Shown piece after piece: positions 17,714 to 26,361 of a stretch of DNA of 64,000 nt. Every line of letters begins with the position of its first letter. The stretch's first letter is position 1. The position numbers and the translations under genes were made by a program. Under the pieces are notes generated by a model. The model was not told the DNA's origin. It did not search any database and saw only the letters and a program-made list of their open reading frames with translations. This DNA comes from a virus. The stretch covers positions 62,001-126,000 of the IMG/VR virus record IMGVR_UViG_3300017788_000011; one strand, written 5' to 3'.

Positions 17714-17721
17714 GTAAATAT
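17714..17721 (+). promoter_or_regulatory. Variant late promoter for the tape-measure-like gene
   Basis: GTAAATAT, 43 bases before the TTG start at 17764. The same GTAAATAT variant stands ahead of gp19. It lies 11 bases from the minus-strand TATAAATA, forming a face-to-face pair. Confidence 0.4.
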
Positions 17722-17731
17722 ATTGTCAGTG

Positions 17732-17739
17732 TATTTATA
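17732..17739 (-). promoter_or_regulatory. Perfect T4 late promoter for gp26-like operon
   Basis: Read on the minus strand this is TATAAATA, an exact match to the T4 late consensus, 31 bases before the gp26-like start codon at 17701. Confidence 0.7.
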
Positions 17740-17763
17740 TACGCATTTTTCTGGGGAAAAACT

Positions 17764-19866
17764 TTGGGTACAGTATATGTAAGAGGCGGCAAAGATCTTG
17801 ACGGTGCAACATTTGTTGACGCTGCCTCGGATTCAACATTAAGAGAATTAATCGCCGCAGTCAAAGGTGTGGCTCCTAAAATTGACGAAGCCGTAGAAAC
17901 TAAGACTGACGGAATTGTTACTCCGGTTAAACAGGGCAGTGAGGCGTTGAAAAACGCAGCCAAAAAAGGTGCCAGTACAATCATGGACCTGGCTCGAGAT
18001 TTTTCTGCAGGCGGAGTAAAAACCAGCCAATTAACACAAGCACTGGGCGATTTAGTTGATCCCACAGGATTGGCTACTCGAGCAATTACCGGAATGTTTG
18101 AATACGGTGAAAAAAGTAATGAAGTGCTGAAAGACCTCAGCACAACAGGTATGTCATTTGGCGGCAGTATTGAAGAACTGCGACAACAGGCTGCAGGAAC
18201 AAGACTGAGCTTTCAAGAGTTTCAGCAGGTCATGCGTATTAATCAAGAACAGATAGCCATGATGGGAGCCACTGGTAAAGATGCTGCCAGAAACTTTACC
18301 TCCTTTAGCAAACAGTTCATGGATTCGCCGTTTGCCGGTGAACTGTTAAACATGGGCTACAACTTTGAAGAAATCAACGGTATGCTGGCCACCTACGGTG
18401 CAATGACGGCTACTTCAAATAGAGATCGTCTTGGTGCTGACAGTAATCAAGTACAGGCAGCCATGGCCCTGGCCAAAGAAATGGATACCATTTCAAAGCT
18501 CACTGGTAAGAACAGAGAAGAACTACAAAAAGAAATGGCCGGCCGGGCAAGAAATGGTCAAGTACAGGCGTTCTTAATGGGACAAAGTGCAGACGCAGCC
18601 ACAGCATTTAATACTTCTATGAGCAGTATGGGTGCTACATTAGGCAAAGATTTTGAAAAATTAGCGCAAGATATTATTATTCGTGGCTTCCCGGCCAAAG
18701 ACATGGCGGCTATGGCAGCATTATACGGCGATTCTGTGAACAAAATGCAGGAAGCCAAGCAGGCCTACGAACGTGGTGATATGGCCGGTTACACAAAGTT
18801 AATGAATGAAGCACAGGCAGAAGCACAGAAGTTTCAAAGATCCCAAGAAGGCCGACAGTTAGCCATGTTGGGAGATGCTTCTCAAGTAACTCAAATGGTA
18901 GTAAACAATGGTAGTGCCATGGCAGTGTCGTTGGCAAGAATGGAAGAAGCCGCAAAAAAATATCCAGAATTAGCCGGAGACGAAGTAAAATTAAGAGAAA
19001 AAGTTCTGGAAGAAATTAAAGCACAACAGGCACAAGAAGCCGCAGGAGGGGATAAGACCACAGCGGCTCTAAACAAATTAGATCAAGCCAGTAGAGATGC
19101 ATCTTTGGCTTTAACCAAAGAATTAATAGTACCACTGTCTCAGTCAGTGGGACCAGCACTGCTCAAAGCCGGTGAAGCATTTGGAGCGATGACATCCGAA
19201 AATGTTGCCAGAGCAAAAACCGAACTTGGAGCAGTTGACAAAATTGTCAATGACTATAAAAAGAAAGCAGAAGCACCTATGGCTCCGGCAAATAAACCCG
19301 CGACTGCGCCAACAACTGCTCCCACTGAGTCTACACCTAAACCCGCGACTGCGCCAGCAACTGCTCCAACAGAGTCTACACCTAAACCAAATACGCAACC
19401 TTTTGAATACATTCCTGGATCCAAACCGATCAACAGAGAATTTGGTTCATTAGGCATGACCGGTAAACTGTTTGAAGATTTTGGACAAGGCACATTAGCC
19501 ATGTTGCATGGCAAAGAATCTGTGATAACTCCTGGACAACTTTCAGGATTGATCAGTAAAGCCACAGCAAGACCTATGGCTGTGCCTGAGGGAATGGAAT
19601 CAATGGTGTCAGGTATGACATCCAAAATGCAGACCATGGCACAGACCATGGAAGCCAAAACACTGTCGATGATGGGCAACCAAACTGCTCCAGATGTAAC
19701 CAAGATGTTTGATCCCAAAGTCATGACTGACATGGTTAGTATGTTAGAACAATTAAATACAAATATGACACGGGTCGCTGAAAACACCGCAGAACAGGTG
19801 GGAGTATCAATGAAACAGATTAAAGCAACTCAAGGTCTCAGTGGCGATCTGTTTAAAGGTATATAA
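17764..19866 (+). CDS. Tail tape-measure-like protein (gp29-position candidate)
   Basis: A 700-residue protein from a TTG start at 17764, preceded by GGGGA; no ATG occurs in frame upstream. It is helical and Ala/Gln/Met-rich, with many amphipathic segments (GEAFGAMTSENVARAKTELG). Near the C-terminus, after a Pro/Thr/Ala linker, is GTLAMLHGKESVITPGQLSG, a short motif often found in tape-measure proteins. Tape-measure proteins set tail length and leave with DNA. T4 gp29 has 590 residues. The location beside gp26 and the portal fits, but identity with gp29 is not proven; an internal virion protein is the alternative. It ends 3 bases before gp20. Confidence 0.58.
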   Translation: MGTVYVRGGKDLDGATFVDAASDSTLRELIAAVKGVAPKIDEAVETKTDGIVTPVKQGSEALKNAAKKGASTIMDLARDFSAGGVKTSQLTQALGDLVDPTGLATRAITGMFEYGEKSNEVLKDLSTTGMSFGGSIEELRQQAAGTRLSFQEFQQVMRINQEQIAMMGATGKDAARNFTSFSKQFMDSPFAGELLNMGYNFEEINGMLATYGAMTATSNRDRLGADSNQVQAAMALAKEMDTISKLTGKNREELQKEMAGRARNGQVQAFLMGQSADAATAFNTSMSSMGATLGKDFEKLAQDIIIRGFPAKDMAAMAALYGDSVNKMQEAKQAYERGDMAGYTKLMNEAQAEAQKFQRSQEGRQLAMLGDASQVTQMVVNNGSAMAVSLARMEEAAKKYPELAGDEVKLREKVLEEIKAQQAQEAAGGDKTTAALNKLDQASRDASLALTKELIVPLSQSVGPALLKAGEAFGAMTSENVARAKTELGAVDKIVNDYKKKAEAPMAPANKPATAPTTAPTESTPKPATAPATAPTESTPKPNTQPFEYIPGSKPINREFGSLGMTGKLFEDFGQGTLAMLHGKESVITPGQLSGLISKATARPMAVPEGMESMVSGMTSKMQTMAQTMEAKTLSMMGNQTAPDVTKMFDPKVMTDMVSMLEQLNTNMTRVAENTAEQVGVSMKQIKATQGLSGDLFKGI
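19297..19386 (+). repeat. Two tandem 45-base repeats coding a Pro/Thr/Ala linker
   Basis: Units 19297-19341 and 19342-19386 differ at a few positions and encode PATAPTTAPTESTPK and PATAPATAPTESTPK. They form a flexible linker between the helical body and the C-terminal domain of the tape-measure-like protein. Confidence 0.85.
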
Positions 19867-19869
19867 TCT

Positions 19870-21588
19870 ATGAGTTGGAAAAAATACTTTACTCCTGTAA
19901 AAGTTTCCTCATCAGAGGGAAACCTAAGTCCAATTTCTGGTTCTGGATCGCCAGGACCTGCCAAACGAAATTACAGTTCATATCTGCCTGATGTCTACAC
20001 AGGTTCACCAAACCGTATTGAACGTTATATGCAGTATGATACCATGGACATGGATCCAGAAGTAAATGCTGCCTTGGATATCATTGCAGAGTTTTCCACA
20101 CAGAAAAACAAAGAAAACAGCACTCCATTTTCTTTAGAGTTTAAGTCTAAGGCCACTAACAGCGAAATTAAAATTCTCAGAGAATATCTACAGCAGTGGA
20201 GTAAACTACAGAATTTTGAAACACGTATTTTTAGAATAGCAAGAAATGTATTCAAATACGGTGATGCATTTTTTGTCAGAGATCCAGAAACACAAAAGTG
20301 GCATTATATTGACTGCGGCAAAGTTACAAAAATCATTGTCAACGAAAGTGAAGGCAAAGAACCTGAACAGTATGTGATCAGAGATTTAAGTCCAAACTTT
20401 CAAAATCTTGTGGTCACACAGATCAATCCCAACACACAGAATACACAGCCCGGTGGCGCTGCCTATGTGTCAGGAGGCGCAGGCGCAAGAGGCATGGTTG
20501 GAGCATTTCCACAGGTCACTGGCAGTAGATTCAGCACAGAACAAAACGAATTAGCCGTTGACGCCAGACACGTAGTTCATCTAAGTCTATCAGAAGGACT
20601 TGATAACAATTTTCCCTTTGGCAATTCACTGTTAGAATCGGTATTCAAAGTCTACAAGCAGAAAGAACTGCTGGAAGATGCTATTATCATTTACCGTGTA
20701 CAACGTGCTCCAGAGCGTAGAGTATTTTATATTGACGTTGGTAATCTACCCACACACTTGGCCATGAGCTTTGTTGAACGTGTCAAAACAGAAATACATC
20801 AAAGACGTATTCCATCAACCACAGGTGGCGGCACTAATGTAATTGACAGCGCATATAATCCGTTAAGCATTAACGAAGATTATTTCTTCCCACAGACTGC
20901 TGAAGGTCGTGGATCAAAAGTTGACACACTGCCAGGTGGTACTAACCTTGGCGAGATTGACGATTTGCTGTTCTTTACACAGAAACTAATGCGTGGTCTA
21001 CGTATTCCATCAAGTTATCTGCCCACAGGCGCAGAAGATGGTCAGACACAGATGAATGATGGCAGAGTAGGCACAGCATACATTCAAGAATTTAGATTTA
21101 ACAACTATTGTATTAGATTACAGAACTTGATAGCAACTAAGTTTGATCAAGAGTTTAAACTGTATCTGCACAGCAAAGGTGTTAACATTGACAGCACCTT
21201 GTTTGATTTAAAGTTTCAAACTCCTCAAAACTTTGCCGCATATCGTCAAGCAGAAGTTGACAACGCCAGAATTAATACATTTGGCACTATGGTGCAACAG
21301 CCATTTGTTTCTAAGAGATTTGCATTGAAACGTTTCTTAGGTTTAAGCGCAGAAGAAATTGCAGAGAACGAACGACTATGGGCAGAAGAAACAGGCAATA
21401 CACAGCCAACACCCAATGACGCCAGCGGCGAACTGCGTTCAGTTGGTCTAAGTTCTGCTACAATAGAATCAGAACTTGAAGGTGAAACAGCCACAGAAGC
21501 ACCACCAGAAGTAGCAGGCGAAGCAGAAGCAGGAGCCGCACCTCCAGGCGCAGAAACACCACCGCCAGCAACACCAGGCGCCGCATAA
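19870..21588 (+). CDS. gp20: Portal vertex protein gp20
   Basis: A 572-residue protein (T4 gp20 is 524). Conserved portal segments include RIERYMQYDTMDMDPEVNAA, LDIIAEFSTQ, RNVFKYGDAFFVRD, ILEDAIIIYRVQRAPERRVFY-type text (LEDAIIIYRVQRAPERRVFY) and KLMRGLRIPSSYLPTG. The dodecameric portal is the site of head assembly initiation, DNA packaging and neck attachment. The last 50 residues are a low-complexity Ala/Pro/Glu tail. It heads the head-assembly run gp20-core-gp21-gp22-gp23 in T4 order. Confidence 0.97.
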   Translation: MSWKKYFTPVKVSSSEGNLSPISGSGSPGPAKRNYSSYLPDVYTGSPNRIERYMQYDTMDMDPEVNAALDIIAEFSTQKNKENSTPFSLEFKSKATNSEIKILREYLQQWSKLQNFETRIFRIARNVFKYGDAFFVRDPETQKWHYIDCGKVTKIIVNESEGKEPEQYVIRDLSPNFQNLVVTQINPNTQNTQPGGAAYVSGGAGARGMVGAFPQVTGSRFSTEQNELAVDARHVVHLSLSEGLDNNFPFGNSLLESVFKVYKQKELLEDAIIIYRVQRAPERRVFYIDVGNLPTHLAMSFVERVKTEIHQRRIPSTTGGGTNVIDSAYNPLSINEDYFFPQTAEGRGSKVDTLPGGTNLGEIDDLLFFTQKLMRGLRIPSSYLPTGAEDGQTQMNDGRVGTAYIQEFRFNNYCIRLQNLIATKFDQEFKLYLHSKGVNIDSTLFDLKFQTPQNFAAYRQAEVDNARINTFGTMVQQPFVSKRFALKRFLGLSAEEIAENERLWAEETGNTQPTPNDASGELRSVGLSSATIESELEGETATEAPPEVAGEAEAGAAPPGAETPPPATPGAA

Positions 21589-21596
21589 ATATTTCT

Positions 21597-21836
21597 ATGA
21601 TCCTAAGAGAACTATTTTATTACGACCCTAACACTCGCACAGAAATGCACAATGCGAGATACTCTCCCGACCGCGATGTAAGTTCTCTTAAAAAAGGAGA
21701 CACACGCAAAGTTAGATTAACATTGGGTCAAATTAACGAACTGCGTAAAGCCTCCGATCTTCATATCATTGAACAGGAAAAAGAATTAGAGTTTATTAAA
21801 AAAATGTATGCTCCCCCTGTTCAACCTGCGGCCTAA
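21597..21836 (+). CDS. Small prohead-region protein (gp67 position)
   Basis: A 79-residue protein beginning MILRELFYYDPNTRTEMHNA, with a central RLTLGQINELRKASDLH segment and the C-terminus IKKMYAPPVQPAA. It occupies the place of T4 gp67 (80 residues, prohead core) between gp20 and the protease. The N-terminus M-I-L-R-E-L-F nearly repeats that of the predicted internal head protein at 15688, hinting at a shared head-targeting signal, but here no Glu-Ala cleavage site follows. Homologues exist in marine T4-like phages to my knowledge, without known function. Confidence 0.65.
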   Translation: MILRELFYYDPNTRTEMHNARYSPDRDVSSLKKGDTRKVRLTLGQINELRKASDLHIIEQEKELEFIKKMYAPPVQPAA

Positions 21837-21875
21837 TTAAAAAAATAAAAGATAAAATACTCAAAAGGAGTTGTT

Positions 21876-22463
21876 TTGTCACGAGCATTTGTATTAGGAA
21901 ACGGCCGTAGTAGACTGAGATTACACATACCAGATATACAGCCTCACGGAAAAATATACGGCTGTAATGCCTTATATAGAGAATATTCACCTGACTATTT
22001 GATAGCAGTAGATCCTAAAATGATCTATGAAATATGCAAAACAGACTATCAAAGAACACACGCAGTATGGACTAATCCCAACAGTAGATACAAAGAATTT
22101 GAAGGGTTAAATTATTTTCAGCCCAGCAAAGGGTGGAGTTCGGGACCCACAGCACTGCTGTTAGCATCAGAACACAAACACAATGAAATATACATCTTTG
22201 GATTTGATTACACAGGAGTAGATGGTAGAGTTAACAACGTTTATGCAGACACTGACAATTATAAAAAGAGTTCAGAACCAGCAACCTATTACGGAAACTG
22301 GATGCGTCAAACAGAGACCATTATAAAATCTAATCCTAAAACTAAATACTTTAGAATAGTTGACCAGAAGTACTTTGATACTGGCTGGGACAAATTATCT
22401 AATCTACATGTTGTAACCTATGAGGATTTCTTTACAAGAGTAAAAAATTGGGAGAAATCTTAA
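21876..22463 (+). CDS. Conserved phage protein of unknown function in the head cluster
   Basis: A 195-residue protein with a TTG start at 21876, supported by AAGGAG 8 bases upstream. It begins SRAFVLGNGRSRLRLHIPDI and has YGCNALYREYSPDYLIAVDP and YIFGFDYTGVDGRVNNVY. The early LGNGxSR loop and the D-x-V/I-AVDP motif resemble Rossmann-like proteins of the DUF115 / sugar-linked type, so an enzymatic or nucleotide-binding role is possible but unproven. Its place between two prohead genes is unusual; it has no counterpart in T4. Confidence 0.6.
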   Translation: MSRAFVLGNGRSRLRLHIPDIQPHGKIYGCNALYREYSPDYLIAVDPKMIYEICKTDYQRTHAVWTNPNSRYKEFEGLNYFQPSKGWSSGPTALLLASEHKHNEIYIFGFDYTGVDGRVNNVYADTDNYKKSSEPATYYGNWMRQTETIIKSNPKTKYFRIVDQKYFDTGWDKLSNLHVVTYEDFFTRVKNWEKS

Positions 22464-22467
22464 AAAG

Positions 22468-22483
22468 AGGCGATTTTTCGCCT
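22468..22483 (+). other. Stem-loop after the 195-residue protein gene
   Basis: AGGCGA and TCGCCT pair around a TTTT loop, 5 bases after the stop codon. No U-run follows directly, so it is a weak terminator or an RNA-processing/stability element. Confidence 0.4.
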
Positions 22484-22510
22484 ATATCTACATATATTTT
22501 TCCCGTAACA

Positions 22511-22518
22511 TTAAATAC
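22511..22518 (+). promoter_or_regulatory. Possible variant late promoter for the prohead core gene
   Basis: TTAAATAC, 34 bases before the ATG at 22553. It departs from the consensus at two positions, so it is only a candidate. Confidence 0.3.
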
Positions 22519-22552
22519 ATCGACAGCCTTGCCAATTGAAAAGGAGAAAAAC

Positions 22553-23368
22553 ATGACTGATCGCGCAAAATTCGAGCAGATGCTTGAATATCTAATTAAT
22601 GAAGAAAAAGAAAAAGCCCAAGAGCTTTTCCATGAAATCGTGGTAGAAAAATCACGTGAAATTTACGAAGGTTTACTTGAAGATGAACTTGAGGATCTTG
22701 AAGTAAGCGAAGGCTCCGACGAAGAAGTTGATGAGTCCACAGACGAAGAAATCGAAGAAGGTCAAGACGAAGAAGTTGATGAGAACTTTGGATTTGCCGA
22801 AGCCGATGACGAGATGGAAGCAGACCCCACAGACGACATGATGGGTGATGTAGAAGCCGGTGACGATATGGGTGACGAAGAAGGTGGCGAAGACGAGTTT
22901 GGTGGTGAAGAAGGCGGTGAAGAGCCTGTGACACAAGACGACTTAGAGTCTGCACTTGATGATTTAAGAGCTGAGTTTGAAGCCATGTTAGATGGTGAAG
23001 AAGGCGGCGAAGAAGAAGAAGGCGAAGAAAAAGAAGAAAGTTTTGTTCGCGAATATGTAGAAAAAGTAAGTGCTGGCCATGGCGCTGAGAAAAAAGGTTC
23101 TGGTGAATCAAATGTTAATTCAAAATCACCTGTAGCCGGTAAGAATGACATGGGCGGAACTACTGGAAACATCGCTAAAGGCGGTGAAGGTGGCGGTAAA
23201 GAGGCAGGTTTAAGCAGTAACCAGCCAAAAGACATGAACACTGGAAATGTTAACACACCAGGTTCTAAAAATGCTACTAAAATGAGCAGTGTTAGTAAGG
23301 GTCACGGGGCCGAGAAAAAAGGTGCCGGTGAACAGGCTGCTAATACCAAAAGCACTATTGGATCTTAA
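22553..23368 (+). CDS. Acidic prohead core protein
   Basis: A 271-residue protein. The open frame extends upstream to 22448, but AAGGAG at 22541 and the sequence MTDRAKFEQMLEYLINEEKE support the ATG at 22553. The N-terminal 40 residues are a charged helix, residues about 45-160 are almost all Glu, Asp and Gly, and the C-terminus contains two copies of GHGAEKKG(S/A)GE. Composition and position just ahead of the prohead protease fit a prohead core (gp67/gp68-type) protein that is degraded or trimmed by gp21. No direct similarity to T4 gp68 can be claimed. Confidence 0.65.
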   Translation: MTDRAKFEQMLEYLINEEKEKAQELFHEIVVEKSREIYEGLLEDELEDLEVSEGSDEEVDESTDEEIEEGQDEEVDENFGFAEADDEMEADPTDDMMGDVEAGDDMGDEEGGEDEFGGEEGGEEPVTQDDLESALDDLRAEFEAMLDGEEGGEEEEGEEKEESFVREYVEKVSAGHGAEKKGSGESNVNSKSPVAGKNDMGGTTGNIAKGGEGGGKEAGLSSNQPKDMNTGNVNTPGSKNATKMSSVSKGHGAEKKGAGEQAANTKSTIGS

Positions 23369-23372
23369 TTAG

Positions 23373-24005
23373 ATGAGCCTTTATCTTCGAGAGAATTTAA
23401 GTTTTGATCAGGCCCGAATAGTTTTAGAATCAGACGGACCTGATGGAAACAAAAATCTATACATGAAGGGTATTTGTATTCAAGGCGGTGTGCGCAACGC
23501 AAATCAGCGTGTGTATCCTGTTCAAGAAATAGCAAGGGCTGTCAAAACCTTAAACGAACAAATTCATGGCGGATATAGTGTTCTCGGAGAAGTAGACCAT
23601 CCAGATGATCTAAAAATTAACCTGGACCGTGTCAGCCACATGATCACTGAAATGTGGATGGAAGGTCCTAATGGTTACGGAAAGATGAAAATCCTTCCAA
23701 CGCCAATGGGCAAACTAATTGAAACAATGATAACCAGCGGAGTAAAATTAGGAGTGTCCAGTAGAGGATCGGGAAACGTCCAGGAGGACGGATCCGGTGA
23801 AGTTAGCGACTTTGAGATTATCACAATCGATGTAGTTGCACAACCCAGTGCTCCGGGAGCATATCCTACGCCTATCTATGAACATTTAATGAATACCAAG
23901 GGTGGATTTAGAAGTCTACAGATGGCACAAGAAGTAAGAAATGACCCTAAAGCACAGCAATATCTAAAAGAGAGTCTTTTAGGTATTATTAGCAGGCTCC
24001 AGTAA
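23373..24005 (+). CDS. gp21: Prohead maturation protease gp21
   Basis: A 210-residue protein, matching T4 gp21 (212). VLGEVDHPDDLKINLDRVSH contains the catalytic His (His76) and KLGVSSRGSG the catalytic Ser (129/130) of the herpesvirus-like phage protease fold. It processes scaffold, core and capsid proteins at (L/I)xE sites during head maturation. The start lies 4 bases after the core gene stop, and it is followed at 14 bases by the gp22 scaffold. Confidence 0.96.
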   Translation: MSLYLRENLSFDQARIVLESDGPDGNKNLYMKGICIQGGVRNANQRVYPVQEIARAVKTLNEQIHGGYSVLGEVDHPDDLKINLDRVSHMITEMWMEGPNGYGKMKILPTPMGKLIETMITSGVKLGVSSRGSGNVQEDGSGEVSDFEIITIDVVAQPSAPGAYPTPIYEHLMNTKGGFRSLQMAQEVRNDPKAQQYLKESLLGIISRLQ

Positions 24006-24019
24006 AGAGGAGAATCACA

Positions 24020-25105
24020 ATGTTGGACGCACTAAAAACGTTATTTGAAAACAATGTGATTTCTGAGGAGATCAAAGTTTCAATCCAGGAAGCATGGGAT
24101 CAAAAAATCGCAGAAAATCGCGATCAAGTAACTATGCAACTTAGAGAAGAGTTTGCTCAAAAATATGAGCATGACAAATCTGTAATGGTTGAAGCAATTG
24201 ATCGTATGCTCACCGATAGACTGCACAGTGAAATTGAAGAATTTAAAGAAGATCGTGAAAGTCTTGCAGAACAGAAGGCAAAATATGCAATTGCTGTTCG
24301 CGAGCATTCAGACAAACTAAAACAGTTTGTATTTGGTCAACTTAAAGAAGAAGTATCTCAATTACACGATGACCAGAAAGCCATGGCAAATAATTTTGCC
24401 AAGCTCGAAGAGTTTATCATTGAAGCACTTGCCAAAGAAATTTCAGAGTTCCAATACGATAAAAAAGATTTAGCAGAAACTAAAGTTCGTCTTATTCGTG
24501 AAGCCAAAGTTCAATTTAAAAACCTCAAGCAAAACTTCGTTAAGAAGAGTGCCGGTTTAGTTGAATCTGTTGTTGAAAGCACACTAAAAGGTGAAATCAA
24601 ACAACTCAAAGAAGATATCGAGGCAGCACGTAAAAACGACTTTGGACGCAAGTTATTCGAAGCATTTTCTTCCGAATATCAAAACAGTTATCTCAATGAA
24701 AAATCTGAAACTTCAAAACTTTTAAAAGTTATTGATTTAAAAGATGTAGTAATTGCTGAAACCAAGGCAGACCTAAACAAAGTAAAAGGACTTGTTGAAT
24801 CTAAAGAGCAAGAAATTGTTCGTATTAAAGAGACACAAGAACGTCAGGCAACCATGCATGAACTTCTTTCTCCTTTAGGCAAGGATCAACAGGAAATCAT
24901 GACAGAATTATTAGAAAGTGTACAGACCCATAAGTTAAGAATTGCTTATGACAAGTACCTGCCAGCAGTTATCGCAGGCAACGCTCCCAAGAAGAAGGCA
25001 CTTACAGAGGCAAAAGAAATTACAGGCAATAAACAATCCAACAGCGCGATCGGCACTGGCAAAGTAGCCGAAATCATTGACATACGCCGCTTAGCCGGTC
25101 TATAA
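24020..25105 (+). CDS. gp22: Prohead scaffold (core) protein gp22
   Basis: A 361-residue, almost wholly helical, Lys/Glu-rich protein (MLDALKTLFENNVISEEIKV at the start), longer than T4 gp22 (269). Long coiled coils (AEQKAKYAIAVREHSDKLKQ; IKQLKEDIEAARKNDFGRKL) fit the internal scaffold around which gp23 assembles. Late in the protein RQATMHELLSPLGKDQQEIM resembles the conserved gp22 end. Its position between gp21 and gp23 is as in T4. Confidence 0.9.
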   Translation: MLDALKTLFENNVISEEIKVSIQEAWDQKIAENRDQVTMQLREEFAQKYEHDKSVMVEAIDRMLTDRLHSEIEEFKEDRESLAEQKAKYAIAVREHSDKLKQFVFGQLKEEVSQLHDDQKAMANNFAKLEEFIIEALAKEISEFQYDKKDLAETKVRLIREAKVQFKNLKQNFVKKSAGLVESVVESTLKGEIKQLKEDIEAARKNDFGRKLFEAFSSEYQNSYLNEKSETSKLLKVIDLKDVVIAETKADLNKVKGLVESKEQEIVRIKETQERQATMHELLSPLGKDQQEIMTELLESVQTHKLRIAYDKYLPAVIAGNAPKKKALTEAKEITGNKQSNSAIGTGKVAEIIDIRRLAGL

Positions 25106-25117
25106 AAGGAGAAAGAA

Positions 25118-26287
25118 ATGTCAGAACTATTAGAATCACGCTGGCAGGAAACCAAAGAGGCACTTTTAGAAGGCCTACAAGGTACTAAAAAGTCAGTAAT
25201 GGCAGTTACACTCGAGAATACTCGCAAGCATCTCGTTGAAACCGCTACTGCTGGTGCTACTTCTGCCGGTAACGTTGCAACCCTAAATCGTGTGATCCTC
25301 CCAGTGATCAGACGTGTAATGCCAACAGTCATTGCTAATGAACTTGTTGGTGTACAACCAATGACTGGACCAGTTGGACAGATCCATACTCTACGTGTTA
25401 GATATGCTGACTCTGCTGACGGTGTAGCCGCAGGTGAAGAGGCTCTAAGCCCATTCAAAATTGCTGCCGCTTATTCAGGTAACAACACTGATGCTACTCC
25501 AAAGGCTTCTGCTACAGCAGCCTTAGAAGGTGCGGCAGGTAAGCGTTTAAGCATTCAGATTCTCAAACAAACAGTTGAAGCAAAGACACGTAAATTGTCT
25601 GCTCGCTGGACATTTGAGGCTGCTCAAGATGCACAAGCTCAACAAGGCATTGACATCGAAGCAGAAATCATGGCTGCTTTAGCACAAGAAATCACAGCAG
25701 AGATCGACCAAGAAGTTCTTGCTTCTTTACGTACTCTTGCTGGTACAGCATCTCAGACATATGATCAGGCTGCTGTTAGCGGTACAGCCACATTCGTTGG
25801 TGACGAACATGCCGCATTAGCAGTTCAAATCAACCGCGTTGCTAACTTAATTGCTCAGCGTACACGTCGTGGCGCTGGTAACTATGCAGTTGTTAGCCCA
25901 TTTGCATTAACAATTCTTCAAAGTGCTACAACTTCTGCTTTCGCAAGAACAACAGAAGGTACATTCGAAGCACCAACAAACACCAAGTTCGTTGGTACAT
26001 TGAACAGCGCAATGAAAGTATATGTTGATTCATATGCAAGTGATAGCACAGCCGTTCTTATCGGCTACAAAGGTTCAAGCGAGAGCGATGCTCCTGCATT
26101 CTACTGCCCATACATTCCATTGATGAGCAGTGGTGTTGTGCTTGATCCATCAACCTTCGAACCAGTCGTGAGCTTTATGACACGCTACGGTTACGTGGAA
26201 CTCAGCAACACAGCATCATCTCTTGGTAATGCTGCTGACTACCTTGGTAAGGTTGACATCACAAGCGGTAACGTTAAGTTTAGTTAA
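25118..26287 (+). CDS. gp23: Major capsid protein gp23
   Basis: A 389-residue protein, shorter than T4 gp23 (521) and without an obvious chitin-binding-like insertion domain. The segment NVATLNRVILPVIRRVMPTV, then ANELVGVQPMTGPVGQIHTL, is the conserved gp23 N-terminal arm and E-loop start; IDIEAEIMAALAQEITAEID and VSPFALTILQSA lie in the core. An LVE/T site at residue 41 is a plausible gp21 cleavage point for the N-terminal propeptide. AAAAGGAG precedes the ATG. A strong terminator follows. Confidence 0.96.
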   Translation: MSELLESRWQETKEALLEGLQGTKKSVMAVTLENTRKHLVETATAGATSAGNVATLNRVILPVIRRVMPTVIANELVGVQPMTGPVGQIHTLRVRYADSADGVAAGEEALSPFKIAAAYSGNNTDATPKASATAALEGAAGKRLSIQILKQTVEAKTRKLSARWTFEAAQDAQAQQGIDIEAEIMAALAQEITAEIDQEVLASLRTLAGTASQTYDQAAVSGTATFVGDEHAALAVQINRVANLIAQRTRRGAGNYAVVSPFALTILQSATTSAFARTTEGTFEAPTNTKFVGTLNSAMKVYVDSYASDSTAVLIGYKGSSESDAPAFYCPYIPLMSSGVVLDPSTFEPVVSFMTRYGYVELSNTASSLGNAADYLGKVDITSGNVKFS

Positions 26288-26310
26288 TCCACTGGATTTT
26301 CAAAACTTCA

Positions 26311-26342
26311 AAAGAGCGAGTATAAAACTCGCTCTTTTTTTT
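26311..26342 (+). terminator. Rho-independent terminator after gp23
   Basis: GAGCGAG and CTCGCTC form a perfect 7-bp stem around TATAAAA and are followed by nine T residues. It closes the head gene run. Confidence 0.93.
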
Positions 26343-26347
26343 TACGG

Positions 26348-26355
26348 GTAAATAT
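26348..26355 (+). promoter_or_regulatory. Variant late promoter close to a start codon
   Basis: GTAAATAT lies only 6 bases before the ATG at 26362. With normal T4 late spacing transcription would begin at or near the start codon, so a leaderless message or use for a different start is possible. Confidence 0.3.
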
Positions 26356-26361
26356 AACACT

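Noticed and set aside
22596-23256. Long antisense open frames opposite the acidic prohead core gene
   Set aside because: They arise from the Glu/Asp/Gly-biased codons of the plus-strand gene read backwards (Ser/Pro- or His/Leu-rich products) and have no ribosome sites.
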